Source of the DNA: Lachnospiraceae bacterium UBA1748
Lineage (GTDB): Bacteria > Bacillota > Clostridia > Lachnospirales > Lachnospiraceae
Direction of reading: 5' to 3'
Length of the DNA stretch: 25,490 nucleotides
Assembly (NCBI GenBank): GCA_002314855.1
Contig: DCHQ01000002.1
Location: forward strand, 1 to 25,490
Shown here: positions 1-7,775 of the stretch, one piece after another
Position numbering within the stretch: the first letter of the stretch is position 1
How the letters are laid out: every line of letters begins with the position of its first letter
Made by a program: the position numbers and the translations under genes
Notes under the pieces: model-generated
What the model saw: only the letters and a program-made list of their open reading frames with translations
What the model was told of the DNA's origin: nothing
Databases searched by the model: none

Positions 1-279
1 ACAAAGGGTAATGTTATAGATGCTATTAAAGAAAATGACATAGAAGGTGATGTTATTATTGCATGTGGACCAATGCCAATGCTCAGAGGTATCAAGCAGT
101 ATGCCACTGAGAATAATATGGAAGCATTTATTTCACTTGAAGAGAGGATGGCTTGTGGAGTAGGTGCATGTCTTGGTTGTGTATGCAAGACAGTTAACAA
201 AGATCATCATACTCATGTAAATAATACTAGAATATGTGTAGAAGGTCCTGTATTTAATGCTAAGGAGGTGGAGATTTAA
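1..279 (+). CDS. pyrK: Dihydroorotate dehydrogenase B electron-transfer subunit, C-terminal part
   Basis: This is the 3' end of an open frame that enters from the left edge; the first codon in the window is in frame, so the start is missing. PyrK carries FAD and a [2Fe-2S] cluster and passes electrons from class 1B dihydroorotate dehydrogenase to NAD in pyrimidine synthesis. The visible part has the end of the NAD-binding region (ACGPMPML) and then the cluster ligands: cysteines at codons 154, 169 and 178 (C-x4-C-x2-C) and the last ligand in RICVEGPVF at codon 235. An additional Cys sits at codon 184. The stop overlaps the pyrD start by one base (TAATG), which implies translational coupling and supports the heterotetramer partnership. 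Confidence 0.95.
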   Translation, partial: TKGNVIDAIKENDIEGDVIIACGPMPMLRGIKQYATENNMEAFISLEERMACGVGACLGCVCKTVNKDHHTHVNNTRICVEGPVFNAKEVEI

Positions 280-1175
280 TGAATACTAAGGTTGTAATAG
301 CAGGTGTAGAACTTAAGAATCCTGTAATGACTGCTTCTGGAACATTTGGTTCAGGTATGGAATATGGTGAATTCGTTGATTTGAATAAGCTTGGAGCTGT
401 AGTTACAAAGGGTGTAAGTAATGTGGCATGGCCAGGAAATCCTACTCCTAGAGTTGCTGAAGTTACAGGCGGTATGCTTAATGCAATTGGTCTTCAGAAT
501 CCTGGTATTGATGTATTTATTGAGAGAGATATTCCATTTTTGAAGAAGTACGATACAAAGATTATTGTTAATGTATGTGGTCATTCTGTTGAGGAGTATC
601 TTGAAACTGTTGATAAATTGTCAGATCAGCCAGTTGATATGCTTGAGATAAATGTTTCTTGTCCAAATGTTAAGGCAGGAGCAATCCAGTTTGGTCAGGA
701 TCCAAAGGTGTTAGAGAGCGTAACAAAAGAAATAAAGGCACATGCAAAGCAACCAGTTATCATGAAGCTTAGTCCTAATGTTACAAGCATAAAGGATATG
801 GCTATGGCAGCAGAGGCTGGTGGTGCTGATGCAGTTTCTCTTATCAATACACTAATTGGAATGAAGATTGATATATACAGAAAGCAATTTGTTCTTGCTA
901 ACAAAACCGGAGGATTCTCTGGTCCAGCAGTTAAGCCAGTTGCAATCCGTATGGTATATGAGGCATCACATGCAGTAAGCATTCCTGTTATTGGCATGGG
1001 CGGTATAGCTTCTGGAGAAGATGCCATAGAATTTATGATGGCAGGTGCAAGCGCAATTTCTGTTGGTACAATGAATTTTGCTGAACCTAGAACTACAGAA
1101 ATGGTTATAAAGGGTATCGAGCAGTATATGGAAAGTCAGGGAATGACAGATATAAAGGACATTGTAAGACTATAA
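279..1175 (+). CDS. pyrD: Dihydroorotate dehydrogenase, class 1B catalytic subunit
   Basis: PyrD oxidises dihydroorotate to orotate with FMN, the fourth step of pyrimidine synthesis, in the cytoplasm. The 298-residue length fits the family. The N-terminal motif with TASGTFGSG, the active-site loop NVSCPNVKAGAIQFG with the class 1 catalytic cysteine, MKLSPNV, the substrate-binding SLINTLIGM and the FMN-phosphate-binding IGMGGIASGEDAIEFMMAGA are all present. An AAGGAGG-type site lies in the end of pyrK just upstream of the ATG. PyrK next door identifies it as the NAD-linked 1B type rather than the fumarate-linked 1A type. Identification is firm. Confidence 0.97.
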   Translation: MNTKVVIAGVELKNPVMTASGTFGSGMEYGEFVDLNKLGAVVTKGVSNVAWPGNPTPRVAEVTGGMLNAIGLQNPGIDVFIERDIPFLKKYDTKIIVNVCGHSVEEYLETVDKLSDQPVDMLEINVSCPNVKAGAIQFGQDPKVLESVTKEIKAHAKQPVIMKLSPNVTSIKDMAMAAEAGGADAVSLINTLIGMKIDIYRKQFVLANKTGGFSGPAVKPVAIRMVYEASHAVSIPVIGMGGIASGEDAIEFMMAGASAISVGTMNFAEPRTTEMVIKGIEQYMESQGMTDIKDIVRL

Positions 1176-1194
1176 CTAAATAGGAGGGTTGATT

Positions 1195-1824
1195 ATGGGT
1201 GAAAAGAATTTTGTAATCGCATTAACAAGAACATGCGGTAGTGGGGCTACTTATATTGGACAGATTCTTGCCAAAGAATATGGAATTGATATGTATGACA
1301 AGAAAATACTTCGTATGGCAAGTGATGACAGTGGAATTAATGAAGAGTTATTTGTAAAAGCAGATGAGACAATGAAATCCAGTTTGCTTTATAAAGTGAC
1401 TAAAAAGATTTATAACGGTCAGGTTATTCCGCCAGAAAGTTCAGACTTTACAAAGAATGATAATTTATTTGCTTTTCAGGCAAAGGTATTAAAGGAACTT
1501 GCAGAAAGAGAGTCCTTTGTATGTATTGGTAGAGGAGCTGATTATATTCTCAAGGATTTTCCAAGAGTGATTAGCGTATTTGTTTATGCTCCTATTGAGA
1601 ATTGCATTCAGACAGAAATGGAGAGACTTTGTTTAACCCGTAAGGATGCAGAGAAGCATATAAACGAGATGGACAAGCATAGAAGAGCATATTATAAATA
1701 TCATACTGGAAAAGAATGGGAGAGTCCATATAACTATGATCTCTGTTTGAATACTGGGGAAATGAGTTACGAACAGTGTGCAGAGGTAATTAAGAATTAC
1801 ATAAAGATTAAGTATGATATATAA
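1195..1824 (+). CDS. Cytidylate kinase-like family protein
   Basis: A 209-residue cytoplasmic protein resembling the cytidylate-kinase-like family (Pfam type AAA_26), common in Clostridia. The N-terminus has a P-loop-like stretch, TRTCGSGATYIG, but lacks the usual Lys of GxxGxGKS/T; the family generally reads GSGGxxIG here. A later segment, FVCIGRGADYIL, matches the family's IGRGA motif, and a basic ERxxLTRKDAEKHI lid-like segment follows. The true substrate of this family is not established. I chose the ATG at 1195 because AGGAGG at 1182-1187 is 7 bases away; a TTG six bases upstream sits too close to that site. It is 19 bases after pyrD, so probably in the same operon, and a strong terminator follows. 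Confidence 0.8.
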   Translation: MGEKNFVIALTRTCGSGATYIGQILAKEYGIDMYDKKILRMASDDSGINEELFVKADETMKSSLLYKVTKKIYNGQVIPPESSDFTKNDNLFAFQAKVLKELAERESFVCIGRGADYILKDFPRVISVFVYAPIENCIQTEMERLCLTRKDAEKHINEMDKHRRAYYKYHTGKEWESPYNYDLCLNTGEMSYEQCAEVIKNYIKIKYDI

Positions 1825-1826
1825 TC

Positions 1827-1841
1827 TGCGTTTTTATCGTA
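1827..1841 (+). other. Small 3' UTR hairpin, related to one at 18360-18374
   Basis: TGCG (1827-1830), loop TTTTTAT (1831-1837), CGTA (1838-1841). The stem can extend outward through AATCT/AGATT with one mismatch. See the copy after acpP. Confidence 0.4.
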
Positions 1842-1863
1842 GATTACTTGAAACTAAGCTTAG

Positions 1864-1907
1864 CAGGCATTTAGTGGTGATAAGTACTACTGGATGCCTG
1901 TTTTTTT
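1864..1907 (+). terminator. Rho-independent terminator after the pyr operon
   Basis: CAGGCAT (1864-1870) pairs with ATGCCTG (1894-1900). An inner stem AGTGGT (1873-1878) pairs with ACTACT (1886-1891), with one G-U pair, across a TT/GG internal loop and a 7-base loop. A run of seven T follows (1901-1907). Confidence 0.9.
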
Positions 1908-2016
1908 GTGTGCTTGAGTAAGAGAATGGTGTTAATAGACAAAAAATAACAGGATAATTGTGCATTTTTTTAGAATTGATGGGGGAGAGCCATGCAAAAT
2001 AAGGTATTTTTCAATA

Positions 2017-2045
2017 TTGTTTTGCTATATTTCAAATGATACTAT
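2017..2045 (+). promoter_or_regulatory. Candidate sigma-A promoter of the binding-protein gene (extended -10)
   Basis: TTGTTT (2017-2022), a 17-base spacer, then TACTAT (2040-2045) preceded by TG at 2037-2038, so an extended -10 element. Neither hexamer is perfect. It lies between the upstream terminator and the gene and would give a leader of about 50 bases. Confidence 0.45.
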
Positions 2046-2060
2046 GATGGCGAAGTAGTA

Positions 2061-2091
2061 TTTTTGGATATTTCATATCCAGAAAAGGAGG
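2061..2091 (+). promoter_or_regulatory. Leader hairpin abutting the Shine-Dalgarno site of the livJ-like gene
   Basis: TGGATAT (2065-2071) pairs perfectly with ATATCCA (2075-2081) across a 3-base loop. The stem can be extended by TTTT (2061-2064) pairing with AAAA (2083-2086) around a bulged G. The strong AAGGAGG (2085-2091) begins at the edge of this extended stem, so folding could affect ribosome access. Regulation is inference. Confidence 0.45.
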
Positions 2092-2099
2092 AAAATATT

Positions 2100-3278
2100 A
2101 TGAAGAGTTTAAAGAAGTTATTAAGCGTTGCATTAGTTGGTGTAATGTGCGTTTCAGTTCTTGCTGGTTGTGATTCAAACACAGCAAGTGGTCAGGCTTC
2201 AGCAGGCGCTGCAACTGAGACATTCAAGATTGGTGGTATTGGACCTATCACAGGTGGTGCTGCTATCTATGGTACAGCTGTTATGAACGGTGCTCAGATA
2301 GCTGTAGACGAAATTAATGCTGCAGGTGGTATCAATGGATATCAGATCGAGTACAAGTTCGAAGATGATACACATGATGCAGAGAAGTCAGTAAATGCTT
2401 ACAATTCACTTAAGGACTGGGGAATGCAGGCATTAGTTGGTACAGTAACAACTACACCATGTATCGCAGTTGCTGATTATACAGCACAGGATGGTATGCT
2501 TGAGATCACACCATCAGCATCATCTACAGATGTTATTGTAAATGACAATGTATTCCAGGTATGTTTCACAGACCCTAACCAGGGAACAGCTTCAGCTCAG
2601 TACATTGGTGAAGGAAATCTTGCAACAAAGGTTGCAGTTATCTACGATAGCTCAGATGTATATTCATCAGGTATTGAAGCTACTTTCGTAAAGGAAGCTG
2701 AGAACCAGAACTTTGAAGTTGTTGCAGTTGAGGCTTTTACAGCTGATTCAAAGACAGATTTTTCTACACAGCTTCAGAAGGCACAGAGCGCAGGCGCTGA
2801 TCTTGTATTCTTACCATTCTATTATCAGGAGGCTGCTATCGTATTAAAGCAGGCTAAGGATATGGATTATGCACCAGTCTTCTTCGGTGTAGATGGTATG
2901 GATGGTATCCTTACACTTGAAGGATTTGATACAACACTTGCTGAGGGCGTAATCCTCTTAACACCATTCGCAGCAGATGCTAAGGATGAGGCAACACAGA
3001 AGTTTGTAGCAACATATCAGGAGAAGTACAACGAAATTCCTAACCAGTTTGCAGCAGATGCATATGATGCAGTATATGCTGTAAAGGCAGCTTTAGAGGC
3101 AGCAAATGCTACACCATCTCAGACAGCACAGGAAATCGGTAACCTTGCTATTCCAGCTATGACAACAATCACAGTAAACGGTATTACAGGTGAGATGACA
3201 TGGCAGGCAACAGGTGAAGTTTCTAAGACACCAAAGGCTGTTGTTATCAAGGATGGCGTATACGTAGCAATGGACTAA
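2100..3278 (+). CDS. livJ: Branched-chain amino acid ABC transporter, substrate-binding lipoprotein
   Basis: A 392-residue periplasmic-binding-protein type lipoprotein, expected on the outer face of the membrane, where it captures Leu/Ile/Val or related amino acids for the transporter encoded downstream. It has a signal peptide ending in the lipobox LAGC with lipidated Cys at residue 24. A short Ser/Ala/Gly-rich linker follows, then FKIGGIGPITGGAAIYG, typical of the LivJ/BraC (Peripla_BP_6) family, and KSVNAYNSL and DSSDVYSSG further on. The ATG at 2100 was chosen over an in-frame codon at 2064 because AAGGAGG at 2085-2091 is 8 bases from it and the signal peptide begins there. It has its own terminator, separating it from the permease genes. 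The exact ligand cannot be read from sequence. Confidence 0.93.
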   Translation: MKSLKKLLSVALVGVMCVSVLAGCDSNTASGQASAGAATETFKIGGIGPITGGAAIYGTAVMNGAQIAVDEINAAGGINGYQIEYKFEDDTHDAEKSVNAYNSLKDWGMQALVGTVTTTPCIAVADYTAQDGMLEITPSASSTDVIVNDNVFQVCFTDPNQGTASAQYIGEGNLATKVAVIYDSSDVYSSGIEATFVKEAENQNFEVVAVEAFTADSKTDFSTQLQKAQSAGADLVFLPFYYQEAAIVLKQAKDMDYAPVFFGVDGMDGILTLEGFDTTLAEGVILLTPFAADAKDEATQKFVATYQEKYNEIPNQFAADAYDAVYAVKAALEAANATPSQTAQEIGNLAIPAMTTITVNGITGEMTWQATGEVSKTPKAVVIKDGVYVAMD

Positions 3279-3305
3279 TTGATTAGCCTATACTATTGAT
3301 TTAAA

Positions 3306-3338
3306 GCTGAGATTCTGGTATGGAATCTCAGCTTTTTT
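3306..3338 (+). terminator. Terminator between the binding-protein gene and livH
   Basis: Perfect 10-bp stem GCTGAGATTC (3306-3315) with GAATCTCAGC (3323-3332), 7-base loop, then six T (3333-3338). It would make the binding-protein transcript more abundant than the permease transcript. Confidence 0.93.
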
Positions 3339-3359
3339 ATTACAATTTAAATATGCAAT

Positions 3360-3389
3360 TTGAAGATTGTGATAAAAGTGTGATAGAAT
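3360..3389 (+). promoter_or_regulatory. Candidate sigma-A promoter of livHMGF
   Basis: TTGAAG (3360-3365), an 18-base spacer and TAGAAT (3384-3389) with TG at 3381-3382 (extended -10, TGATAGAAT). It lies between the terminator and livH, so the four transporter genes can be transcribed independently of the binding protein. Confidence 0.6.
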
Positions 3390-3428
3390 ATACAGGATTA
3401 TGATTATTTTTCATGAGAGGAATGTATT

Positions 3429-4310
3429 ATGGATTTCTTATCTTACCTGATAAATGGTATTAGCTTAGGTAGTGTATATGCCATAATTGCGCTTGGTTAT
3501 ACTATGGTTTATGGTATTGCCAAGATGCTTAACTTCGCCCATGGTGACGTTATTATGGTTGGTTGTTATATTGTATTTATGATGATGGGTAAGGCAGGTG
3601 TTCCACCAATAGTTGCAATACTGGGAGCAGTTGTAATATGTACAGTGCTTGGTATGGGTATAGAGAAGCTTGCATATAAGCCTCTTAGACGTGCAACATC
3701 TCTTGCTGTACTTATAACAGCAATTGGTGTCAGCTATTTTCTTCAGAATAGTGCACTTCTTATATTTGGTGCAGACTCCAAATCATTCACAAGTGTGGTG
3801 AATCTTCCTAACCTACAGCTTGCAGGTGGAAAGCTTACAATATCTAGTACAACACTTGTAACAGTTATTGTGTGTATTGTTATTATGTTAGCTCTTAGTT
3901 TCTTTATTAAGAAAACAAAAGCAGGACAGGCAATGCTTGCTGTATCGGAAGATAAAGATGCAGCCATGCTTATGGGAATAAATGCCAATGCAACTATTTC
4001 ACTTACATTTGCTATCGGATCTTGTCTTGCTGCTATTGCTGGTGCTCTTTTCTGCTCAGCATATCCAGTATTGACTCCATATACAGGTTCTATGCCAGGT
4101 ATTAAAGCATTTACAGCTGCGGTATTTGGTGGTATTGGTTCTATTCCTGGTGCTTTTATAGGTGGTATTTTACTTGGTGTTATTGAGATATTTGCAAAAG
4201 CATATGTTTCATCTCAGCTTTCAGATGCTATAGTATTTGCCGTATTAATCATAGTACTTCTTGTTCGTCCTACCGGTATTCTTGGTAAGAAGATACATGA
4301 GAAGGTATAA
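3429..4310 (+). CDS. livH: Branched-chain amino acid ABC transporter permease LivH
   Basis: A 293-residue integral membrane protein with about eight hydrophobic segments, one of the two permeases of the branched-chain amino acid importer. The N-terminal GSVYAIIALGYTMVYG and the following KMLNFAHGDVIMVG are hallmark LivH sequences. The cytoplasmic coupling loop that contacts the ATPase is visible as AVSEDKDAAMLMGIN, a variant of the family's A.xxD.xAAxLxGI pattern. GAG-AGG bases upstream serve as the ribosome binding site. It is followed after 11 bases by livM, consistent with one operon. Confidence 0.95.
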   Translation: MDFLSYLINGISLGSVYAIIALGYTMVYGIAKMLNFAHGDVIMVGCYIVFMMMGKAGVPPIVAILGAVVICTVLGMGIEKLAYKPLRRATSLAVLITAIGVSYFLQNSALLIFGADSKSFTSVVNLPNLQLAGGKLTISSTTLVTVIVCIVIMLALSFFIKKTKAGQAMLAVSEDKDAAMLMGINANATISLTFAIGSCLAAIAGALFCSAYPVLTPYTGSMPGIKAFTAAVFGGIGSIPGAFIGGILLGVIEIFAKAYVSSQLSDAIVFAVLIIVLLVRPTGILGKKIHEKV

Positions 4311-4321
4311 GGAGTAAGAGT

Positions 4322-5395
4322 ATGAAGAATTTAAAAAAGAGTTCAAAAGATCATTTGATTACATATGGAATATTACTTCTTGTTTATATCGTGGCTGAGA
4401 TTTTAATTAAGACAGGAAATATGTCTTCACTTATGCAGGGTATTTTAGTACCTGTATGTGTATATTCATTGGTTGCGATAGGTCTTAATCTTTGTGTTGG
4501 CTATCTTGGTGAGTTAAGCCTTGGACATGCAGGATTTATGTGTGTAGGTGCTTTCTGTGGTGCGTATACTACGAAGATGCTTCAAGGAACAATTAATAAT
4601 GAGATTTTACTATTTACTATAGCTCTTGTTGTGGGTGTTATAATGGCCGCACTATTTGGTTTCCTTGTAGGTATCCCAGTTCTGAGACTTAAGGGTGATT
4701 ATCTTGCCATAGTAACACTTGCTTTTGGTGAGATTATTAAGAATATTATTAATGTATTGTATATTGCAAAATGTAGCGATGGTATGAAGGTTGCTATTAC
4801 TGATGGTGGTGCCATAGAAGTAGATGAAGCAATCGGTGAGATGTGGCTTGTAAATGGTGCTAAAGGAATTAATAGAATTCCTCATTTATCAAACTTTACC
4901 ATAGGAATGATTCTTATCTTCGTGGCATTATTCGTTGTATTTCATTTAGTAGATTCAAGAAGTGGTAGAGCTATTATGGCTATTCGTGATAATAGAATTG
5001 CTGCTGAATCAGTTGGTATTAATATAACTAAGTATAAAATGATGGCATTTGTAATCTCAGCTGCCATTGCAGGTGCTGGTGGAGTTTTATATGCACATAA
5101 CTTATCAACACTTACTGCAACACCTACAAACTTTGGATACAATATGTCAATTATGATTCTTGTATTTGTAGTATTGGGTGGTATGGGAAGCTTTAGAGGT
5201 TCGATTATAGCTGCAACAATTCTTACAATTCTTCCAGAAGGACTTAGAGGATTGGCAGATTACAGAATGCTTATTTATTCAGTTCTTCTTATTAGTATGA
5301 TGCTCTTTAACTGGGCACCAGCTGCTGTAAACTGGAAGAAGAAGGTTATGGCTTCTATAAACAATAAGACTTCAAAGAAAGGTCAGGTGGAATAA
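4322..5395 (+). CDS. livM: Branched-chain amino acid ABC transporter permease LivM
   Basis: A 357-residue multi-pass membrane protein, the second permease of the importer. Diagnostic segments are LNLCVGYLGELSLGHAGFM near the N-terminus, RLKGDYLAIVTLAFGEIIK in the middle, and the coupling loop IRDNRIAAESVGIN, where the EAA-type contact with the ATPase forms. The C-terminal GGMGSFRGSIIAATILTILPE is also typical. The ribosome binding site AAGGAG lies 7 to 8 bases before the ATG. The C-terminal tail is short and basic. livG starts two bases after its stop. Confidence 0.95.
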   Translation: MKNLKKSSKDHLITYGILLLVYIVAEILIKTGNMSSLMQGILVPVCVYSLVAIGLNLCVGYLGELSLGHAGFMCVGAFCGAYTTKMLQGTINNEILLFTIALVVGVIMAALFGFLVGIPVLRLKGDYLAIVTLAFGEIIKNIINVLYIAKCSDGMKVAITDGGAIEVDEAIGEMWLVNGAKGINRIPHLSNFTIGMILIFVALFVVFHLVDSRSGRAIMAIRDNRIAAESVGINITKYKMMAFVISAAIAGAGGVLYAHNLSTLTATPTNFGYNMSIMILVFVVLGGMGSFRGSIIAATILTILPEGLRGLADYRMLIYSVLLISMMLFNWAPAAVNWKKKVMASINNKTSKKGQVE

Positions 5396-5396
5396 T

Positions 5397-6155
5397 ATGG
5401 CTATGCTTGAAGTAAAGAATTTAGGAATTTCATTTGGTGGTCTTCGTGCTGTTGATGAATTTAATATCAAGATAGAAGAAGGTCAGTTGTATGGACTTAT
5501 AGGACCAAATGGTGCAGGTAAAACAACTGTATTTAATATGCTTACAGGTGTGTATACACCTACAGATGGTTCTATAGTACTTGATGGTCAGAATATAACA
5601 GGAAAGAAAACTGTAGAAATTAATAAAGCAGGTATAGCTCGAACATTCCAGAATATTCGTTTATTTACAGAGCAGACTGTTATCGATAATGTTAAGATAG
5701 GTCTTCACAATGAGAAGCAGTATTCGATGTTGACAGGTATTTTGCGATTACCTAAGTACAAGAAAATTGAGAAGGAAATGGATGAAAAGGCGTTGGAACT
5801 TCTTAAGGTTTTTGATCTTGATGGTGAAGCAGATTTACTTGCCAAGAATCTTCCTTATGGTAAGCAGAGAAAACTAGAGATAGCAAGAGCTTTAGCAACA
5901 AATCCAAAGCTTCTGCTCCTTGATGAGCCAGCTGCGGGTATGAATCCAAACGAGACAGAAGAACTTATGAAGACAATTAGATTTGTGCGTGATCATTTTA
6001 AGATGACTGTACTACTAATTGAGCATGATATGAAACTTGTATCAGGTATTTGTGAAGAGTTAACCGTACTTAATTTTGGCCAGGTCCTTTGTCAGGGCAA
6101 GACCATGGATGTACTTAGCAATCCAGAGGTAATAAAGGCATACATAGGAGATTAA
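5397..6155 (+). CDS. livG: Branched-chain amino acid ABC transporter ATP-binding protein LivG
   Basis: A 252-residue cytoplasmic ATPase of the importer. Walker A is GPNGAGKTT (about residue 37), the Q-loop is in RTFQNIRLF, the signature reads LPYGKQRKLEIARAL instead of the LSGGQ of most ABC proteins (LivG proteins normally have xxYGxQRxLEIARAL), and Walker B is LLLLDEPAAGMNP followed by the switch His in LLIEHDM. The C-terminal tail with GKTMDVLSNPEVIKAYIG is typical of LivG. AGGTGG lies 5 bases before the ATG at 5397; a second ATG two codons on is possible but less well spaced. Only one base separates it from livM. Confidence 0.95.
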   Translation: MAMLEVKNLGISFGGLRAVDEFNIKIEEGQLYGLIGPNGAGKTTVFNMLTGVYTPTDGSIVLDGQNITGKKTVEINKAGIARTFQNIRLFTEQTVIDNVKIGLHNEKQYSMLTGILRLPKYKKIEKEMDEKALELLKVFDLDGEADLLAKNLPYGKQRKLEIARALATNPKLLLLDEPAAGMNPNETEELMKTIRFVRDHFKMTVLLIEHDMKLVSGICEELTVLNFGQVLCQGKTMDVLSNPEVIKAYIGD

Positions 6156-6159
6156 TATT

Positions 6160-6870
6160 ATGGCAATGCTGGAAGTAAAAGATTTAAAAGTTAATTATGG
6201 ACTTATCCAGGCTATTAAGGGAATATCATTTGAATTAAATGAAGGCGAAATTGTAGCACTTATAGGTGCTAATGGTGCTGGAAAGACTACTATATTAAAT
6301 ACAGTTAGTGGTGTTATTCCATCAAGTGCTGGTTCAATAGTTTTTGAAGGAAAAGATATTACTAAGATTTCTGGTCATAAAATAGTATCTATGGGAATGG
6401 CTCATATTCCAGAAGGAAGAAGAGTTTTTGCAAATCTTTCTGTATATGAGAACCTTAAGATGGGTGCATATACACGTAAAGACAAGGCAGAGATTGAGGC
6501 TACACTTAAGCAGGTTTACGAGTATTTCCCTAGACTTGAGGAGCGAAAGAATCAGCCAGCAGGTACATTGTCTGGTGGTGAGCAGCAGATGTTAGCTATG
6601 GGTAGAGCTCTTATGAGTAAGCCAAAGCTTATATTAATGGATGAGCCATCAATGGGATTATCACCACTTTTAGTAAAAGAAGTATTCTCTATTATCAAGT
6701 ATTGTCATGAGATAGGAATCAGTATTCTTCTTGTTGAGCAGAATGCAAAGATGGCACTTGGAATAGCAGATAGAGCATATGTATTAGAGACTGGAAATAT
6801 CACTCTTAGTGGTAAAGCAGATGCGATGCTTGAAAATGATGAGGTTAAGAAAGCATATCTTGGTGTATAA
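6160..6870 (+). CDS. livF: Branched-chain amino acid ABC transporter ATP-binding protein LivF
   Basis: A 236-residue ATPase, partner of LivG. Walker A GANGAGKTT, the LivF-specific HIPEGRRVFANLSVYENL, signature LSGGEQQMLAMGRAL, Walker B LILMDEPSMGLSP and switch His region LLVEQNAKMAL (Gln where LivG has His, as is usual in LivF) are all present. It begins with the same seven residues as LivG (MAMLEVK), reflecting the paralogy. Its last codons form the ascending arm of a terminator, and the stop codon lies at the loop edge, so translation should interfere with that hairpin until the ribosome leaves. Confidence 0.95.
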   Translation: MAMLEVKDLKVNYGLIQAIKGISFELNEGEIVALIGANGAGKTTILNTVSGVIPSSAGSIVFEGKDITKISGHKIVSMGMAHIPEGRRVFANLSVYENLKMGAYTRKDKAEIEATLKQVYEYFPRLEERKNQPAGTLSGGEQQMLAMGRALMSKPKLILMDEPSMGLSPLLVKEVFSIIKYCHEIGISILLVEQNAKMALGIADRAYVLETGNITLSGKADAMLENDEVKKAYLGV

Positions 6871-6883
6871 GATATGCTTTTTT
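6851..6883 (+). terminator. Terminator overlapping the livF stop codon
   Basis: Perfect 11-bp inverted repeat AAGCATATCTT (6851-6861) with AAGATATGCTT (6869-6879), 7-base loop, T-run to 6883. The stop TAA (6868-6870) lies at the junction of loop and descending arm. Confidence 0.85.
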
Positions 6884-6902
6884 CAAATAATGAGGTGACA
6901 AA

Positions 6903-7775
6903 ATGGTTGTTGAAAGAAAAGCGTATGCAAAAATAAATATTGGACTTGATATTACAGGCAAGAAAGAAAATGGATATCATCTTATAAAGACTATTATGCA
7001 ACAGGTTGATTTATATGATGTAATTACTTTAGAAAAAATAGAAAGCGGAATCGAGATAGGAACAAATAGCAAGGATGTTCCTACGGATGATAGCAATCTT
7101 GCTGTAAAGGCAGCAAAGATTCTTATAGATAAGTTCAATATTTGTTCTGGTATAAAGATTTTTATAGATAAAAGAATTCCAGTAGCCGCAGGTATGGCAG
7201 GCGGAAGTACAGATGGTGCTGCAGTATTACTCGGAATGAATGACCTGTTTGAACTTGGATTATCTGAAGAAGAGTTATGTGAGATAGGAGTTACTCTTGG
7301 AGCGGATATACCATTTTGTATAAAGGGTGGATGTGCTTTATGCGAAGGCATAGGCGAGGAAATGACAACTCTTGAAAATAAAACAGAGATGTATGCGCTG
7401 ATCACAAAGCCAAATCTTAATGTATCGACTAAGCATGTATATCAGAGTCTTGGGTTATCTGTAGGTCCAGCAGTCGGACCAGAGCATCCAGACGTAGATA
7501 AAGTAATAGATGCTTTTGCTGCTGGAGATACCAAGAAGGTAGCTGCCACTATGGGCAATTACCTTGAGAAGGTAACTGCATCGGAATACGACATAATAGA
7601 AGAACTTAAACATGATATTTTGATGGCTGGAGCACTTGGAAGTAATATGAGTGGTTCTGGTCCAACAGTATTTGGACTTTTTGACAGCATGGAGGCAGCT
7701 TTGGTTGCAGAAGCAGAATTAAAAGACAAATATCCTGATATATTTGTGAAGGCAACAGGTGTTATTAATGGATGA
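6903..7775 (+). CDS. ispE: 4-(cytidine 5'-diphospho)-2-C-methyl-D-erythritol kinase
   Basis: A 290-residue GHMP kinase of the MEP isoprenoid pathway; it phosphorylates CDP-methylerythritol using ATP in the cytoplasm. The N-terminal AYAKINIGLDITGKKENGYH is typical of IspE. The ATP-binding loop is PVAAGMAGGSTDGAAVLLG, a later motif GADIPFCIKGGCALCEGIGE matches the family, and the C-terminal GHMP motif is NMSGSGPTVFGLF. Length is as expected. GAGGTGAC lies a few bases before the ATG. The stop overlaps the next gene by 8 bases. No promoter is obvious in the short gap after livF, so expression may depend on read-through or an unseen promoter. Confidence 0.95.
   Translation: MVVERKAYAKINIGLDITGKKENGYHLIKTIMQQVDLYDVITLEKIESGIEIGTNSKDVPTDDSNLAVKAAKILIDKFNICSGIKIFIDKRIPVAAGMAGGSTDGAAVLLGMNDLFELGLSEEELCEIGVTLGADIPFCIKGGCALCEGIGEEMTTLENKTEMYALITKPNLNVSTKHVYQSLGLSVGPAVGPEHPDVDKVIDAFAAGDTKKVAATMGNYLEKVTASEYDIIEELKHDILMAGALGSNMSGSGPTVFGLFDSMEAALVAEAELKDKYPDIFVKATGVING

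Noticed and set aside
695..1027. Minus-strand open frame of 110 codons inside pyrD
   Set aside because: It mirrors the conserved pyrD frame, has no ribosome binding site and no recognisable protein; other minus-strand frames in ispE, ricT and elsewhere fall for the same reason.
2064..2099. Upstream in-frame extension of the binding protein
   Set aside because: It would place residues before a clean lipoprotein signal peptide and put the AAGGAGG site inside the gene; the 2100 start is better.
1908..2099. Possible riboswitch in the leader of the liv genes
   Set aside because: No conserved T-box, lysine, glycine or SAM element could be recognised; only a short hairpin near the ribosome binding site is supported.
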